A DNA stretch of 9,424 nt from Pyramidobacter sp. (GCA_016286835.1 JAEEUD010000051.1:1-9424), one strand, 5' to 3'. Shown: positions 1 through 6,432, numbered from the stretch's first letter. Made by a program: numbers and translations. The notes: generated by a model from the letters alone, not told the origin.

Positions 1-1
1 G

Positions 2-394
2 GCAGGGCTTCATCCGCTGCCCTATGATCCCGACACGCCGACGACGTTCACGGCGGCGGTCGGCAACTACCGCGGCGAGACGAGCGCGGCTGTCGGCCTG
101 ACACACCACTTCAACCGCGACACGATGTTCAGCGTCGCCGGCACGATCGGCAAGGAGCCGATGATCAACGCGGGGCTGTCACTGCGGCTGGGACGCTACG
201 ACGAGCAGGTGATCGAAGCAAGGAAGCGCAGGCGCAAGGAACAGGCCGAGAAGAACCGTCTGATCGGCCAGATCTCGACGCAGGCCGCGCAGCTCGAAGC
301 GCAGAAGAAGGAAATCGACGAACTGAAATCGCAGAAGAAAGAGCTCGACGAACTGAAGAAACGCCTGAACGCGCTGGAAAAGAAGCAGAAGTAA
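2..394 (+). CDS. Trimeric autotransporter adhesin, YadA-like C-terminal anchor plus coiled-coil tail (5' part outside the window)
   Basis: This is the last 130 residues of a gene that begins left of the window; the frame is open from base 2 to the TAA at 392-394. The first ~64 visible residues resemble a YadA-like membrane anchor: an AGLHPLPYDPD opening, then alternating strands ending in NAGLSLRLG. In this family three such segments form one 12-stranded outer-membrane barrel that displays an adhesive passenger on the cell surface. In classical members the protein ends with the barrel. Here about 66 more residues follow (from RYDEQVIEA), very rich in K, E, Q and R with spaced Leu/Ile, which should form a coiled coil. 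By topology it would lie in the periplasm. Two near-identical 10-residue units (QKKEIDELKS and QKKELDELKK) are visible. An internal ATG at 125 lies inside the barrel and is not a credible start. The passenger domain and the function of the adhesin cannot be judged from this fragment. Confidence 0.85.
   Translation, partial: AGLHPLPYDPDTPTTFTAAVGNYRGETSAAVGLTHHFNRDTMFSVAGTIGKEPMINAGLSLRLGRYDEQVIEARKRRRKEQAEKNRLIGQISTQAAQLEAQKKEIDELKSQKKELDELKKRLNALEKKQK
301..360 (+). repeat. 30-bp tandem repeat, two copies, in the autotransporter tail
   Basis: Positions 301-330 and 331-360 are two diverged copies of a 30-nt unit beginning gcagaagaa and containing tcgacgaactgaa. They encode the 10-residue units QKKEIDELKS and QKKELDELKK of the coiled-coil tail. 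The repeat is in frame, so slippage would change tail length by ten residues without a frameshift. Confidence 0.75.
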
Positions 395-410
395 CGAATA
401 AGCATCAAAA

Positions 411-466
411 ATCGCGCCGCAGAAAATGCGTTTGTCACATTTTCTGCGGCGCGATTATTTTCTCTT
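411..466. terminator. Bidirectional Rho-independent terminator between convergent genes
   Basis: A perfect 18-bp inverted repeat (arms 411-428 and 438-455; left arm atcgcgccgcagaaaatg) encloses a 9-nt loop. On the plus strand it is followed by a T-rich run (tattttctcttt), ending transcription of the autotransporter gene whose stop is at 394. On the minus strand the stem is followed by ttttgatgctt, so it can also end the helicase transcript, whose stop is at 485. The convergent arrangement with one shared hairpin is typical. Confidence 0.93.
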
Positions 467-484
467 TGAAACGGACGTCTTTTC

Positions 485-2635
485 CTACACCTTCTCCAGT
501 TTCACCCGGAAGGCGATCTTCCGCGGCGTGAGATAGGCGTCGAATTTGATCAGCCAGGCGCGCTTATCGGTGTCAGTCTCTACGATCAGGCCGGATCCGA
601 AATAGGGATGCTTCACGCGCGTGCCCGCTTCCAGCGGCGGGGCGGAGAGATCGTCGGGAAGCAGCGCTTCACTGGCGGCGATCGCTTTGCGCGCGTCGGC
701 GATCAGCGTTTCGTTCGTCTCGCCTTCCCAGTCCAGCAGCGTCTCGTCGATGTCGAGCGCGAAGCGCGACGGATAGCGCGGCGAGCTGTCGAAATTGCGC
801 CCCTCGGCGGCCGTCAGATACAGCGAATCTCTCGCGCGCGTCATGGCGACGAAGGCGAGGCGGCGTTCCTCCTCCATGCCGGCAAGGTCTTTGACGCGCC
901 GCGAAGGGAAGATGCCCTCGTTCATGCCGCAGAGGATCACGTGCGGGAATTCCAGTCCCTTGGCGGCGTGCACGGTCATCAGCTTCACCTTGTCGCCCTG
1001 CTCCTGCGCGTCGGCGGCCGTGAACAGCGCCACGTGCGCCAGCCAGCCGCGGATGTCGGCTTCCTCGCCGCAGGTGGTCTCGTACTCGTGCACGGCCTGT
1101 TTCAGTTCGGCAAGATTGTCCAGGCGCGCCTGCCCGCCTTCGGTGCGCAGCATCCGTTCGTAGCCGCTCTCGTCCAGCACGGCCGAGAGCGTTTCCGAAA
1201 TCGAGGCGTTCGGCGCGCCGCGTTCGGCGAACGATTCGATCAGCGCCACGAAACGCGCCGCCTGCGTGCCCTTGAAGATCTCGTCGTCGAGCGTCGCGCG
1301 CAGCGCATTGTAGAGCGTGCAGCCGTGCGCAGCGGCGTACTGCTCAAGGAACTCCATGCGCCGGCGGCCCATGTTGCGCTTGGGCACGTTGACGACGCGG
1401 CGAAACGCCAGGTCGTCGCCTGCGTCGATCATGCGCAGATAGCACATCGCGTCCTTGATCTCGGCGCGGTCGAAGAACTGCACGCCGCTGTAGATGTGAT
1501 ACGGCAGTTTTGCCTCCAGAAACGCCTCTTCGACCGAGCGCGTCACATGGTGCGCGCGATAGAGCACGGCGATATCACGGTAAGGCACGCCGCGCCCGTG
1601 CAGTTCCTTGACGCGCGCGACGGCGGCCTGCGCCTCCAGAGCAGCGTTTTTTGCGAAGAAGAACTTCACGCGCTCGCCCGCGTCCCGTACGGCGATCAGG
1701 TCTTTTTTCACGCGCCGCGCGTTTTTGGCGATCAATGAGTTGGCGGCGGCGATGATCTGCGGCGTGGAGCGGTAGTTGCGCAGCATCGTCACCGTCTGCG
1801 TGCCGGGGAAATTCTTGTCGAAATCGAGGATGTACTTCACGTTCGCGCCGCGCCACGTGTAGATGGTCTGGTCGGGATCGCCGACGATGAAAAGGTTTTT
1901 GTGATAATCGCAGAGCGCGCACATCAGCGCGTACTGAAGCGCGTCGATGTCCTGGAACTCGTCGATCATGATGTATTCCAGGCGCTGCTGCCATTTCAGG
2001 CGGATCGCCTCGTCGCGCGCGAAGATGCGCAGCACGAAGATGATCAGATCGTTGTAGTCGAGTGCGAACGTCTTCTTTTCCTGATAGAGATAGCCGTAGA
2101 AGATGATGTCGTCCACGCTTTCGGCCGCGTCGTACTTGGCGCGCAGCGCATCGAGCGGCATGGCGAGCAGATCGTCGGCGTAGCCGGGCTTTTTGAAGAG
2201 CTTCTGGATCTCGATCATGTCGCGTGCGTCGGAAAACGTCTTGTCGCGCAGGGTGAGGCTGCGTTCCTCGTAAATGATGCGCAGCATCGCGTCGATATCA
2301 GAGTTGTCGAGGACGATGAAACTCTGCGGATACTGAACGGCGTGGATGTCCTCGCGCAGCACGGAGACGCAGAAACCGTGGAACGTGTTGATATAGCCCG
2401 TGTCGTTGTCGCCGCAGAGGTTGCGGATACGGGCGCGCATCTCCCCCGCCGCCTTGTTGGTGAATGTCACACAGAGGATGTGCTCGGGCAGGATGCCCAG
2501 CTCGTTCACGAGAAAGGCGTAGCGGTGCGTGAGCGCGCGCGTCTTGCCGCTTCCCGCGCCTGCGATGACGCGCACGCAGCCTTCCGTCGCCGTCACGGCG
2601 GCGTGTTGTTCGTCGTTCAGTTCGTCAAGCGGCAT
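485..2635 (-). CDS. pcrA: ATP-dependent DNA helicase, PcrA/UvrD family (superfamily 1A)
   Basis: A 716-residue 3'-5' DNA helicase, the usual length for PcrA/UvrD, which act in nucleotide excision repair, mismatch repair, replication restart and clearing of RNA polymerase. All hallmark motifs are present in order: Q-motif LNDEQ (6-10); Walker A GAGSGKT (26-32); motif Ia FTNKAAGEMR (58-67); motif Ib NTFHGF (83-88); Walker B IDEFQD (224-229, with Phe where DEYQD is common); motif III GDPDQTIYTWRGA (252-264); motif IV RNYRS (286-290); motif V VHAAKGLEFPHVI (555-567); motif VI VAMTRAR (596-602). The C-terminus (about 670-715, GTRVKHPYFGSGLIVE) matches the Tudor-like fold that in PcrA/UvrD contacts RNA polymerase, which favours PcrA/UvrD over Rep. 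The ATG at 2635 is supported by an AAGGAG ribosome binding site. The gene is separated from upstream comF by a non-coding repeat element and ends near a shared terminator. The call as a PcrA/UvrD helicase is secure; the choice between the symbols pcrA and uvrD is convention. Confidence 0.96.
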   Translation of the reverse strand: MPLDELNDEQHAAVTATEGCVRVIAGAGSGKTRALTHRYAFLVNELGILPEHILCVTFTNKAAGEMRARIRNLCGDNDTGYINTFHGFCVSVLREDIHAVQYPQSFIVLDNSDIDAMLRIIYEERSLTLRDKTFSDARDMIEIQKLFKKPGYADDLLAMPLDALRAKYDAAESVDDIIFYGYLYQEKKTFALDYNDLIIFVLRIFARDEAIRLKWQQRLEYIMIDEFQDIDALQYALMCALCDYHKNLFIVGDPDQTIYTWRGANVKYILDFDKNFPGTQTVTMLRNYRSTPQIIAAANSLIAKNARRVKKDLIAVRDAGERVKFFFAKNAALEAQAAVARVKELHGRGVPYRDIAVLYRAHHVTRSVEEAFLEAKLPYHIYSGVQFFDRAEIKDAMCYLRMIDAGDDLAFRRVVNVPKRNMGRRRMEFLEQYAAAHGCTLYNALRATLDDEIFKGTQAARFVALIESFAERGAPNASISETLSAVLDESGYERMLRTEGGQARLDNLAELKQAVHEYETTCGEEADIRGWLAHVALFTAADAQEQGDKVKLMTVHAAKGLEFPHVILCGMNEGIFPSRRVKDLAGMEEERRLAFVAMTRARDSLYLTAAEGRNFDSSPRYPSRFALDIDETLLDWEGETNETLIADARKAIAASEALLPDDLSAPPLEAGTRVKHPYFGSGLIVETDTDKRAWLIKFDAYLTPRKIAFRVKLEKV

Positions 2636-2646
2636 TTCCGTTTCAG

Positions 2647-2652
2647 CTCCTT
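2647..2652 (-). promoter_or_regulatory. Ribosome binding site of the helicase gene
   Basis: The minus strand reads AAGGAG here, 11 nt before the ATG at 2635. It is a strong Shine-Dalgarno match with slightly long spacing and fixes the helicase start directly at the Q-motif-containing N-terminus. Confidence 0.7.
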
Positions 2653-2665
2653 TTCAGATTCGATA

Positions 2666-2826
2666 AAATTCAAAGCAGACACAAAGACACGAAGACACAA
2701 AGGAAGAAACGCAGGAAAGACCAACAGGCTCTCAAGGCACCATAAAAGCCCCATCGTATCTGAGAAATGCTACCTCGTTTATATTTCTTCGTATCTTTGT
2801 GCCTTCGTGTTAAAGGTTTTGAATTT
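2666..2826. repeat. Non-coding element with inverted arms carrying ACACRAAG 8-mer arrays
   Basis: This fills most of the 195-bp gap between comF and the helicase gene. Both ends carry the same 9-mer in inverted orientation: AAATTCAAA at 2666-2674 and TTTGAATTT at 2818-2826. Inside the left end are three direct 8-mers, ACACAAAG, ACACGAAG and ACACAAAG (2679-2702). Inside the right end, read on the minus strand, are ACACGAAG, GCACAAAG and ATACGAAG (2810-2787). The core between the arrays is about 84 bp and shows no gene. The right end lies only 4 nt past the comF stop codon (last base 2831). The base composition is much more AT-rich than the flanking genes. From memory, similar ACACAAAG/ACACGAAG strings occur scattered in many unrelated bacterial genomes, often mis-annotated as small proteins with KHKDTK or LCVFVSLCL strings. 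It looks like a miniature or REP-like dispersed element. Mobility is unproven and no target-site duplication was confirmed. Confidence 0.7.
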
Positions 2827-2830
2827 GCCC

Positions 2831-3499
2831 TTACCCCCGCGCGGCGACTGAAAAGGCCACGCATCGCACTTCCTTCGCGCCTCCAGCATAGAGGCAACTC
2901 GCGGCGCGTTCCAGCGTCGTGCCCGTGGTGCTCACGTCGTCCAGCAAAACGATTTTTCCGGGAACGTCATGCGTGCAGGCAAAGCAGTCGCGCGGCAGAT
3001 CCCGCCGGCTTCTGGCGTCCGGCTGTTCCTTCTGCGGCACGAACTTTCTAGTCCAGCTCAACAGCGAACGAGCGGGAATGCCGCTCGCGTCCGAAAAACC
3101 GCGCGCCATCCATTCCAGATGAAAGACGCGCGGAAACACGGAAAAATGTGAATGTTCGGGGATCGTCGTCACCGTCCAGCCCTCGCCTTCAGGCGCAAGA
3201 CGGGCCATCTCGCGCCCCAGGCGCCGTGCCAGGCCGCCCGCGCCGCCGTATTTGGAGCACAGGAGCAGCTCGCGTGCCGCATCTTTGTGCACGGCCAGCG
3301 CGCGCAGTTCATAACGCGTGCCGTGGCGCACGCACGGCGAAGGGCCGCCGCAGGCCACGCATCGCGGCAACGGAGCGGGCGCAGACAGCGCCGTACTCAG
3401 GCAGTCCTCGCAGACAAAGCGCCCCAGCTCGCCGCACAGCGGACAGGAACGCGGAGCAAACAGATGCGAGGCGATCCCGGCCAGTTCAAGCCAGTTCAC
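2831..3499 (-). CDS. ComF family protein (phosphoribosyltransferase-like)
   Basis: A 222-residue protein of normal ComF length. The N-terminus has a likely zinc-binding cluster: CPLC (19-22), CEDC (30-33) and CVAC (47-50), with C56 and H59. The C-terminal half has a type I phosphoribosyltransferase PRPP loop, VLLDDVSTTGTTL (184-196). ComF proteins are cytosolic and are needed in naturally competent bacteria to pull in or process incoming single-stranded DNA; many non-competent species also carry one. The middle segment is unusual: the common PVPL...RGFNQ stretch appears as IPEHSHFSVFPRVFHLEWMA followed by RGFSDAS, so substrate-binding residues may differ. The start is GTG, and its GTGA overlaps the TGA of the upstream DUF3084 gene by 4 nt, which points to translational coupling. 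No other competence gene is visible in the window, so a role in transformation is inference only. Confidence 0.88.
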   Translation of the reverse strand: MNWLELAGIASHLFAPRSCPLCGELGRFVCEDCLSTALSAPAPLPRCVACGGPSPCVRHGTRYELRALAVHKDAARELLLCSKYGGAGGLARRLGREMARLAPEGEGWTVTTIPEHSHFSVFPRVFHLEWMARGFSDASGIPARSLLSWTRKFVPQKEQPDARSRRDLPRDCFACTHDVPGKIVLLDDVSTTGTTLERAASCLYAGGAKEVRCVAFSVAARG

Positions 3500-4797
3500 C
3501 GCAGCGACATCTCCCCCATGCCGCTCACGGGGATGCCCGCCGCGCGCGCATCGTCGATCGTGGCTTCCACCTGATCCGGCGAATCCAGCGCCGGCAGCTC
3601 TTCGTCGGCCGTCACGCCCCCGCCGTCTTCGGGACCGACGTCGATCGTCACGCTCACGGGCCCCTCGCTGTAAATGTCGTTGGCCGCGTGCAGCGTGATT
3701 CGCAACGGCGCCTTTGCCGTCGAGATGCGCTCGACCGCGTCGTAAAAGTCGTTGGCGGGAATGCCGCCCACGGTGCCGTTGAGCGAGTCGGTGATGATGC
3801 CGCTCTGCGTGGAAATCAGATTGAGACGCCGCAGCATGAAGCTGAGGATCATCTCAGCCTGATCCAGATCGGGCGTGAAGCGAACCGCGCGCGTCAGCAG
3901 CGCCTCGTCCTTGGAGAACACCAGCGAGCTCTCAAATACCCGGTACGTCACGCGCACCTTCTCGCCCGCGGCCAGATTGCGCGAGGCAATGGCGCGCACC
4001 ACCTTGCGGCTGTCATAGGCGAGGATGCGCTCCAGCGCGCTGGCCCTCGTGTCGTCCTCGTCCTCGACGACCACCGAAGTCGGCACCGATGACGTGCGCC
4101 GCGCCACCTCGTAGCGCACCCGCTCGTCGAGGCGGTCCAGACTGCGCGCGGCTTCGGCCGCGTCCGTCACGCCCTCGGGCACGATCTCCTGCGCCAGACG
4201 CTCGTCCGAGAAGGCGACGATGCGCCCCTCCTGAAGCCGGCCGAGATTGTCGCGCACGCGCTTCACGTCCTCTTCCAGCGCCGCCCGTTCCTCGGCCAGC
4301 TTCTCGGCGGAACGGCGCAGATCGTCCGTGCGGTTCTGAAGCTCAGTCAGCTCCGCCGCCTTGCTCTCCAGCTCGAGCTGTTTGCCGTCAAGCTCCTTCT
4401 GCTTGCCGTTCAGCTCCGCCTGTTTCCTGTCCAGCTGCTGCTGCGCCTCGACGATCAGCAGCGACGACACCTGCTGCTCGTTGCGGCTGTCCTGGAGCTG
4501 CTTCGTCAGCTCCACGATCTGCCGCTGGATGAACTGCATCGAAAAAAGGCTGGTGCGCACCGAATCCGACACCACCGCCAGGATGACGATGACGAACAGC
4601 GAAATCATCGTCCCCGTCATCGCCGTGAGGATCGACGCCGTGTACTTCGGCCGCAGCTTCCACAGCGACACGCGCCGCTTGGCGAACTTCATGCCGATGC
4701 GGTCGCCGATGATCGAGAGCACGCCGCCGGCCAGCAGCGTCAGCACGATCAGCTTCCAGTTGGCCTCCGTCAGCAGCTCCCAAATGCTTTGTTCCAT
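3496..4797 (-). CDS. DUF3084 domain membrane protein with long coiled coil
   Basis: A 433-residue protein resembling DUF3084, a family of unknown function that I recall from cyanobacteria and Synergistota. Visible layout: two N-terminal membrane segments (about 15-34 and 55-77), separated by a basic loop (KFAKRRVSLWKLRPK) that should lie in the cytoplasm; a coiled coil from about 90 to 190 with the heptads KQAELNG, KQKELDG, KQLELES; then a globular domain to about 390 (GRIVAFSDERLAQEIVPEG, LNLISTQSGIITDSLNGTVGG) and an acidic tail. By the positive-inside rule, the coiled coil and C-terminal domain would be periplasmic. Start choice: an in-frame GTG at 4818 lies upstream of the strong AAGGAGG site and is rejected. 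Two adjacent ATGs follow that site (4800 and 4797). I chose 4797, 7 nt from the site; 4800 would give 434 residues. Either overlaps the stop of the upstream YkgJ gene, and the gene's own stop overlaps comF. The biochemical role is unknown; an envelope scaffold acting near MreB is only a guess from position. Confidence 0.85.
   Translation of the reverse strand: MEQSIWELLTEANWKLIVLTLLAGGVLSIIGDRIGMKFAKRRVSLWKLRPKYTASILTAMTGTMISLFVIVILAVVSDSVRTSLFSMQFIQRQIVELTKQLQDSRNEQQVSSLLIVEAQQQLDRKQAELNGKQKELDGKQLELESKAAELTELQNRTDDLRRSAEKLAEERAALEEDVKRVRDNLGRLQEGRIVAFSDERLAQEIVPEGVTDAAEAARSLDRLDERVRYEVARRTSSVPTSVVVEDEDDTRASALERILAYDSRKVVRAIASRNLAAGEKVRVTYRVFESSLVFSKDEALLTRAVRFTPDLDQAEMILSFMLRRLNLISTQSGIITDSLNGTVGGIPANDFYDAVERISTAKAPLRITLHAANDIYSEGPVSVTIDVGPEDGGGVTADEELPALDSPDQVEATIDDARAAGIPVSGMGEMSLR
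4361..4440 (-). repeat. 21-bp tandem repeat encoding coiled-coil heptads
   Basis: Three clear 21-nt units at 4378-4398, 4399-4419 and 4420-4440 (plus strand beginning ctgtttgccg, ctgcttgccg, ctgtttcctg), with a degenerate fourth at 4361-4377. Each unit encodes one heptad of the KQxELxx type in the DUF3084 coiled coil, so copy-number change would lengthen the rod by one heptad at a time. Confidence 0.65.
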
Positions 4798-5273
4798 CAT
4801 TCGCCCTCCTTTCCCCACGCCTCGCGCAGGGCGAGCTCGTACTGTTCATGTTTTCCCAGTTCGGCGGCGATCTCAGCCGCCGTCCATGTTTTTCCTTCGT
4901 TCATGCCCGGGCAGTGCCGCGCCGCGGCTGCCCAGCTTTCCGGCGACTCCAGCAGTTCGGGCCAGAACGGCCAGGTGCGGCACATCAACGGTCGGGCATT
5001 GTAAATGCGGCAGCGGCCGTCTTCTCCGTGCATGACACATTCGCCGCCGGCCCGCTCGCGCAGGCTGGGAAAGCGCCAGCGGCGCGTCTCGCAGCGGGAG
5101 CGCAGGTCTGATACGCTCAGGCCGAGGCAGGCGGCGACCTTTTGTTCTTCTTCGGGCAGCAGGAAGATGCCGCCCGCTTCGCCCCGGCAGCATCGGCCGC
5201 ATCCGAGGCAGGTAAAGCAAAGGCCCCCGGCGGCCCACCAGGGTTGTGCCTGCGTGCCGCGGGGGCCTGTCAT
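4797..5273 (-). CDS. YkgJ family cysteine-cluster protein
   Basis: A 158-residue protein with the signature of the YkgJ/UPF0153 cysteine-cluster family: FTCLGCGRCC (20-29), followed by GGIFLLPEEE and further cysteines at 61, 79, 88, 98 and 121 within CVMHGEDGRCRIYNARPLMCRTWPFWP. The regularly placed cysteines suggest binding of zinc or an iron-sulfur cluster; the biochemical function of the family is not established. There is no signal peptide, so it is probably cytosolic. Start choice: an in-frame ATG at 5303 would give 168 residues but has no ribosome binding site. The ATG at 5273 has GGAG 5 nt upstream, so I prefer it. The first ATG would sit only 3 nt from the mreB stop, so the two genes are co-transcribed either way. 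Its stop overlaps the start of the DUF3084 gene. Confidence 0.85.
   Translation of the reverse strand: MTGPRGTQAQPWWAAGGLCFTCLGCGRCCRGEAGGIFLLPEEEQKVAACLGLSVSDLRSRCETRRWRFPSLRERAGGECVMHGEDGRCRIYNARPLMCRTWPFWPELLESPESWAAAARHCPGMNEGKTWTAAEIAAELGKHEQYELALREAWGKEGE
4805..4811 (-). promoter_or_regulatory. Ribosome binding site of the DUF3084 gene
   Basis: The minus strand reads AAGGAGG, 4 nt before the ATG at 4800 and 7 nt before the ATG at 4797. It lies within the last codons of the YkgJ gene. It excludes the upstream in-frame GTG at 4818 as the main start. Confidence 0.75.
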
Positions 5274-5306
5274 ATTCTCTCCGCCGCCGGAGCGCACGGT
5301 CATGAT

Positions 5307-6347
5307 CTAACGCGTACGGTGCGTCGAGAGCAGAAAGTTGCTCTGCACGCCTTCGCCGAGCCGGCCGATGTTGGCCAGCGCCATGCCGGTGCCCAGCGCC
5401 ACGCATTCGGCGGGACGGTCGGCGACCACGCATTTGATGCCCGTGTTGCGCGTGATCAGCTCAGGCAGGCCGCGCAGCAACGCACCGCCGCCGGTGAGCA
5501 CGATGCCCTGGTCGATGATGTCGGCCGAAAGCTCGGGCGGCGTCATCTCGAGCACGTTTTTCACGCCCTCGACGATCGACTGGATGCTGTCGATGATCGC
5601 CGTACAGACGCTGCGGCTGCTGATCTCGATCTGGCGCGGAAGGCCCTGGACGAGGTCGCGGCCTTTCAGCGTCATCGTGGTCTCCTCGCTCTCGGGCAGG
5701 CACGAGCCGATCATGATCTTGAGGTTCTCGGCCATCTGCTCGCCGATCGCAAGGTTGTACTGCTTGCGCAGGTAGCGCATGATGCACTCGTCCAGCTTAT
5801 CGCCGCCGATCCGCAGCGACTTGGAGATGACGCAGCCGCCCAGCGAGATCACGGCGATGTCGGTGGTGCCGCCGCCGATATCGACGACCATTTTCCCGCG
5901 CGATTCCTCAACGTGCAGGTCGGCGCCGATCGCCGCAGCCATAGGCTCCTCGATCAGATAAGCGTCACGCGCGCCCACCTCCACGGCCGCTTCGAGCACA
6001 GCGCGGCGCTCCACGTCGGTCGCTCCCGAAGGAACGCAGATCATGACGCGGCTGCGGAAATAGCGGTGGATGCCGCGGTTCACCTTTTTCATGAAGTAGC
6101 GCAGCATCGCTTCGGTCATCGAGTAATCGGCGATCACGCCGTCGCGCAGCGGGCGCACGGAGACGACGTTGCCCGGCGTGCGGCCCACCATGTTCTTGGC
6201 CTCGAAGCCGACGGCCATGATGCGTCCGGTATCCTGATTGACGGCCACGCACGACGGTTCGCGCAGCACGATGCCCTTGCCCTTCATGTAAATCAGCACG
6301 GTCGCGGTCCCGAGATCGATGCCGATGTCATTGCCAAAAGAAAACAC
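5307..6347 (-). CDS. mreB: Rod shape-determining protein, MreB/Mbl family bacterial actin
   Basis: A 346-residue actin homologue, full length for MreB (about 330-350). It polymerises with ATP under the inner membrane and directs lateral peptidoglycan synthesis. Visible motifs: phosphate-1 DIGIDLGTATVLIY (7-20); VGRTPGNVVSVRPLRDGVIADY (54-75), characteristic of the family; catalytic region LIEEPMAAAIGA (131-142); phosphate-2 VVDIGGGTTD (154-163); adenosine loop LTGGGALLRG (284-293). The KGKGIVLREPS segment looks Mbl-like. The short hydrophobic N-terminus MFSFG may help membrane contact. The start is GTG at 6347, with AGGAG 6 nt upstream. No mreC or mreD flanks it, unlike the usual mreBCD cluster; instead YkgJ and DUF3084 genes follow closely. 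It may be one of two or more MreB paralogues in the genome. An 85-bp gap upstream separates it from truA and may hold its promoter. Confidence 0.95.
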   Translation of the reverse strand: MFSFGNDIGIDLGTATVLIYMKGKGIVLREPSCVAVNQDTGRIMAVGFEAKNMVGRTPGNVVSVRPLRDGVIADYSMTEAMLRYFMKKVNRGIHRYFRSRVMICVPSGATDVERRAVLEAAVEVGARDAYLIEEPMAAAIGADLHVEESRGKMVVDIGGGTTDIAVISLGGCVISKSLRIGGDKLDECIMRYLRKQYNLAIGEQMAENLKIMIGSCLPESEETTMTLKGRDLVQGLPRQIEISSRSVCTAIIDSIQSIVEGVKNVLEMTPPELSADIIDQGIVLTGGGALLRGLPELITRNTGIKCVVADRPAECVALGTGMALANIGRLGEGVQSNFLLSTHRTR

Positions 6348-6353
6348 TCAAGG

Positions 6354-6358
6354 CTCCT
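6354..6358 (-). promoter_or_regulatory. Ribosome binding site of mreB
   Basis: The minus strand reads AGGAG (within GGGAGGAG) with 6 nt to the GTG at 6347. No ATG with a comparable site exists nearby in this frame, so the GTG start is well supported. Confidence 0.75.
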
Positions 6359-6380
6359 CCCTTCGGAGTCATTTATCCGT

Positions 6381-6409
6381 ATTTTCTCACGTGAAAGAAT
6401 TCTCGTGAA
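6381..6409 (-). promoter_or_regulatory. Possible sigma-70-type promoter upstream of mreB
   Basis: On the minus strand, TTCACG (6409-6404) and GAAAAT (6386-6381) are separated by exactly 17 nt, matching 4 of 6 positions of each of the -35 and -10 consensus boxes. The predicted start of transcription would be about 27 nt upstream of the mreB start codon. This is the only AT-rich gap between the truA and comF ends of the train, which makes it a sensible place for a promoter, but the match is weak. Confidence 0.3.
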
Positions 6410-6411
6410 AG
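6390..6411 (+). repeat. Direct repeat CGTGAAAG in the mreB leader
   Basis: CGTGAAAG occurs at 6390-6397 and again at 6404-6411, 14 bp apart, each preceded by TTCTC or TTCTCA. The first copy overlaps the 8-bp palindrome TCACGTGA (6387-6394). The pair lies across the putative promoter of mreB and could be a regulator site, though it may be chance. Confidence 0.35.
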
Positions 6412-6432
6412 CTCTCAAAGAACTTTCCTATT

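Noticed and set aside
608..1738. 376-codon plus-strand open frame opposite the helicase gene
   Set aside because: It is a mirror-frame artefact of strong GC bias; no recognisable domain, and it opposes well-conserved helicase motifs.
2636..2830. CRISPR-like array from the repeated 8-mers
   Set aside because: The units are 8 nt, directly adjacent, without spacers, and arranged as two opposed arms; no cas genes are present.
2670..2897. Small minus-strand reading frame of 75 codons ending in LCVFVSLCLL
   Set aside because: It is a translation of the ACACRAAG repeat element and overlaps the end of comF. Proteins with this string are recurrent spurious predictions, and no ribosome binding site was seen.
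4798..4818. Upstream GTG start for the DUF3084 protein
   Set aside because: Its first codons contain the strong AAGGAGG ribosome binding site that serves the ATGs at 4800/4797.
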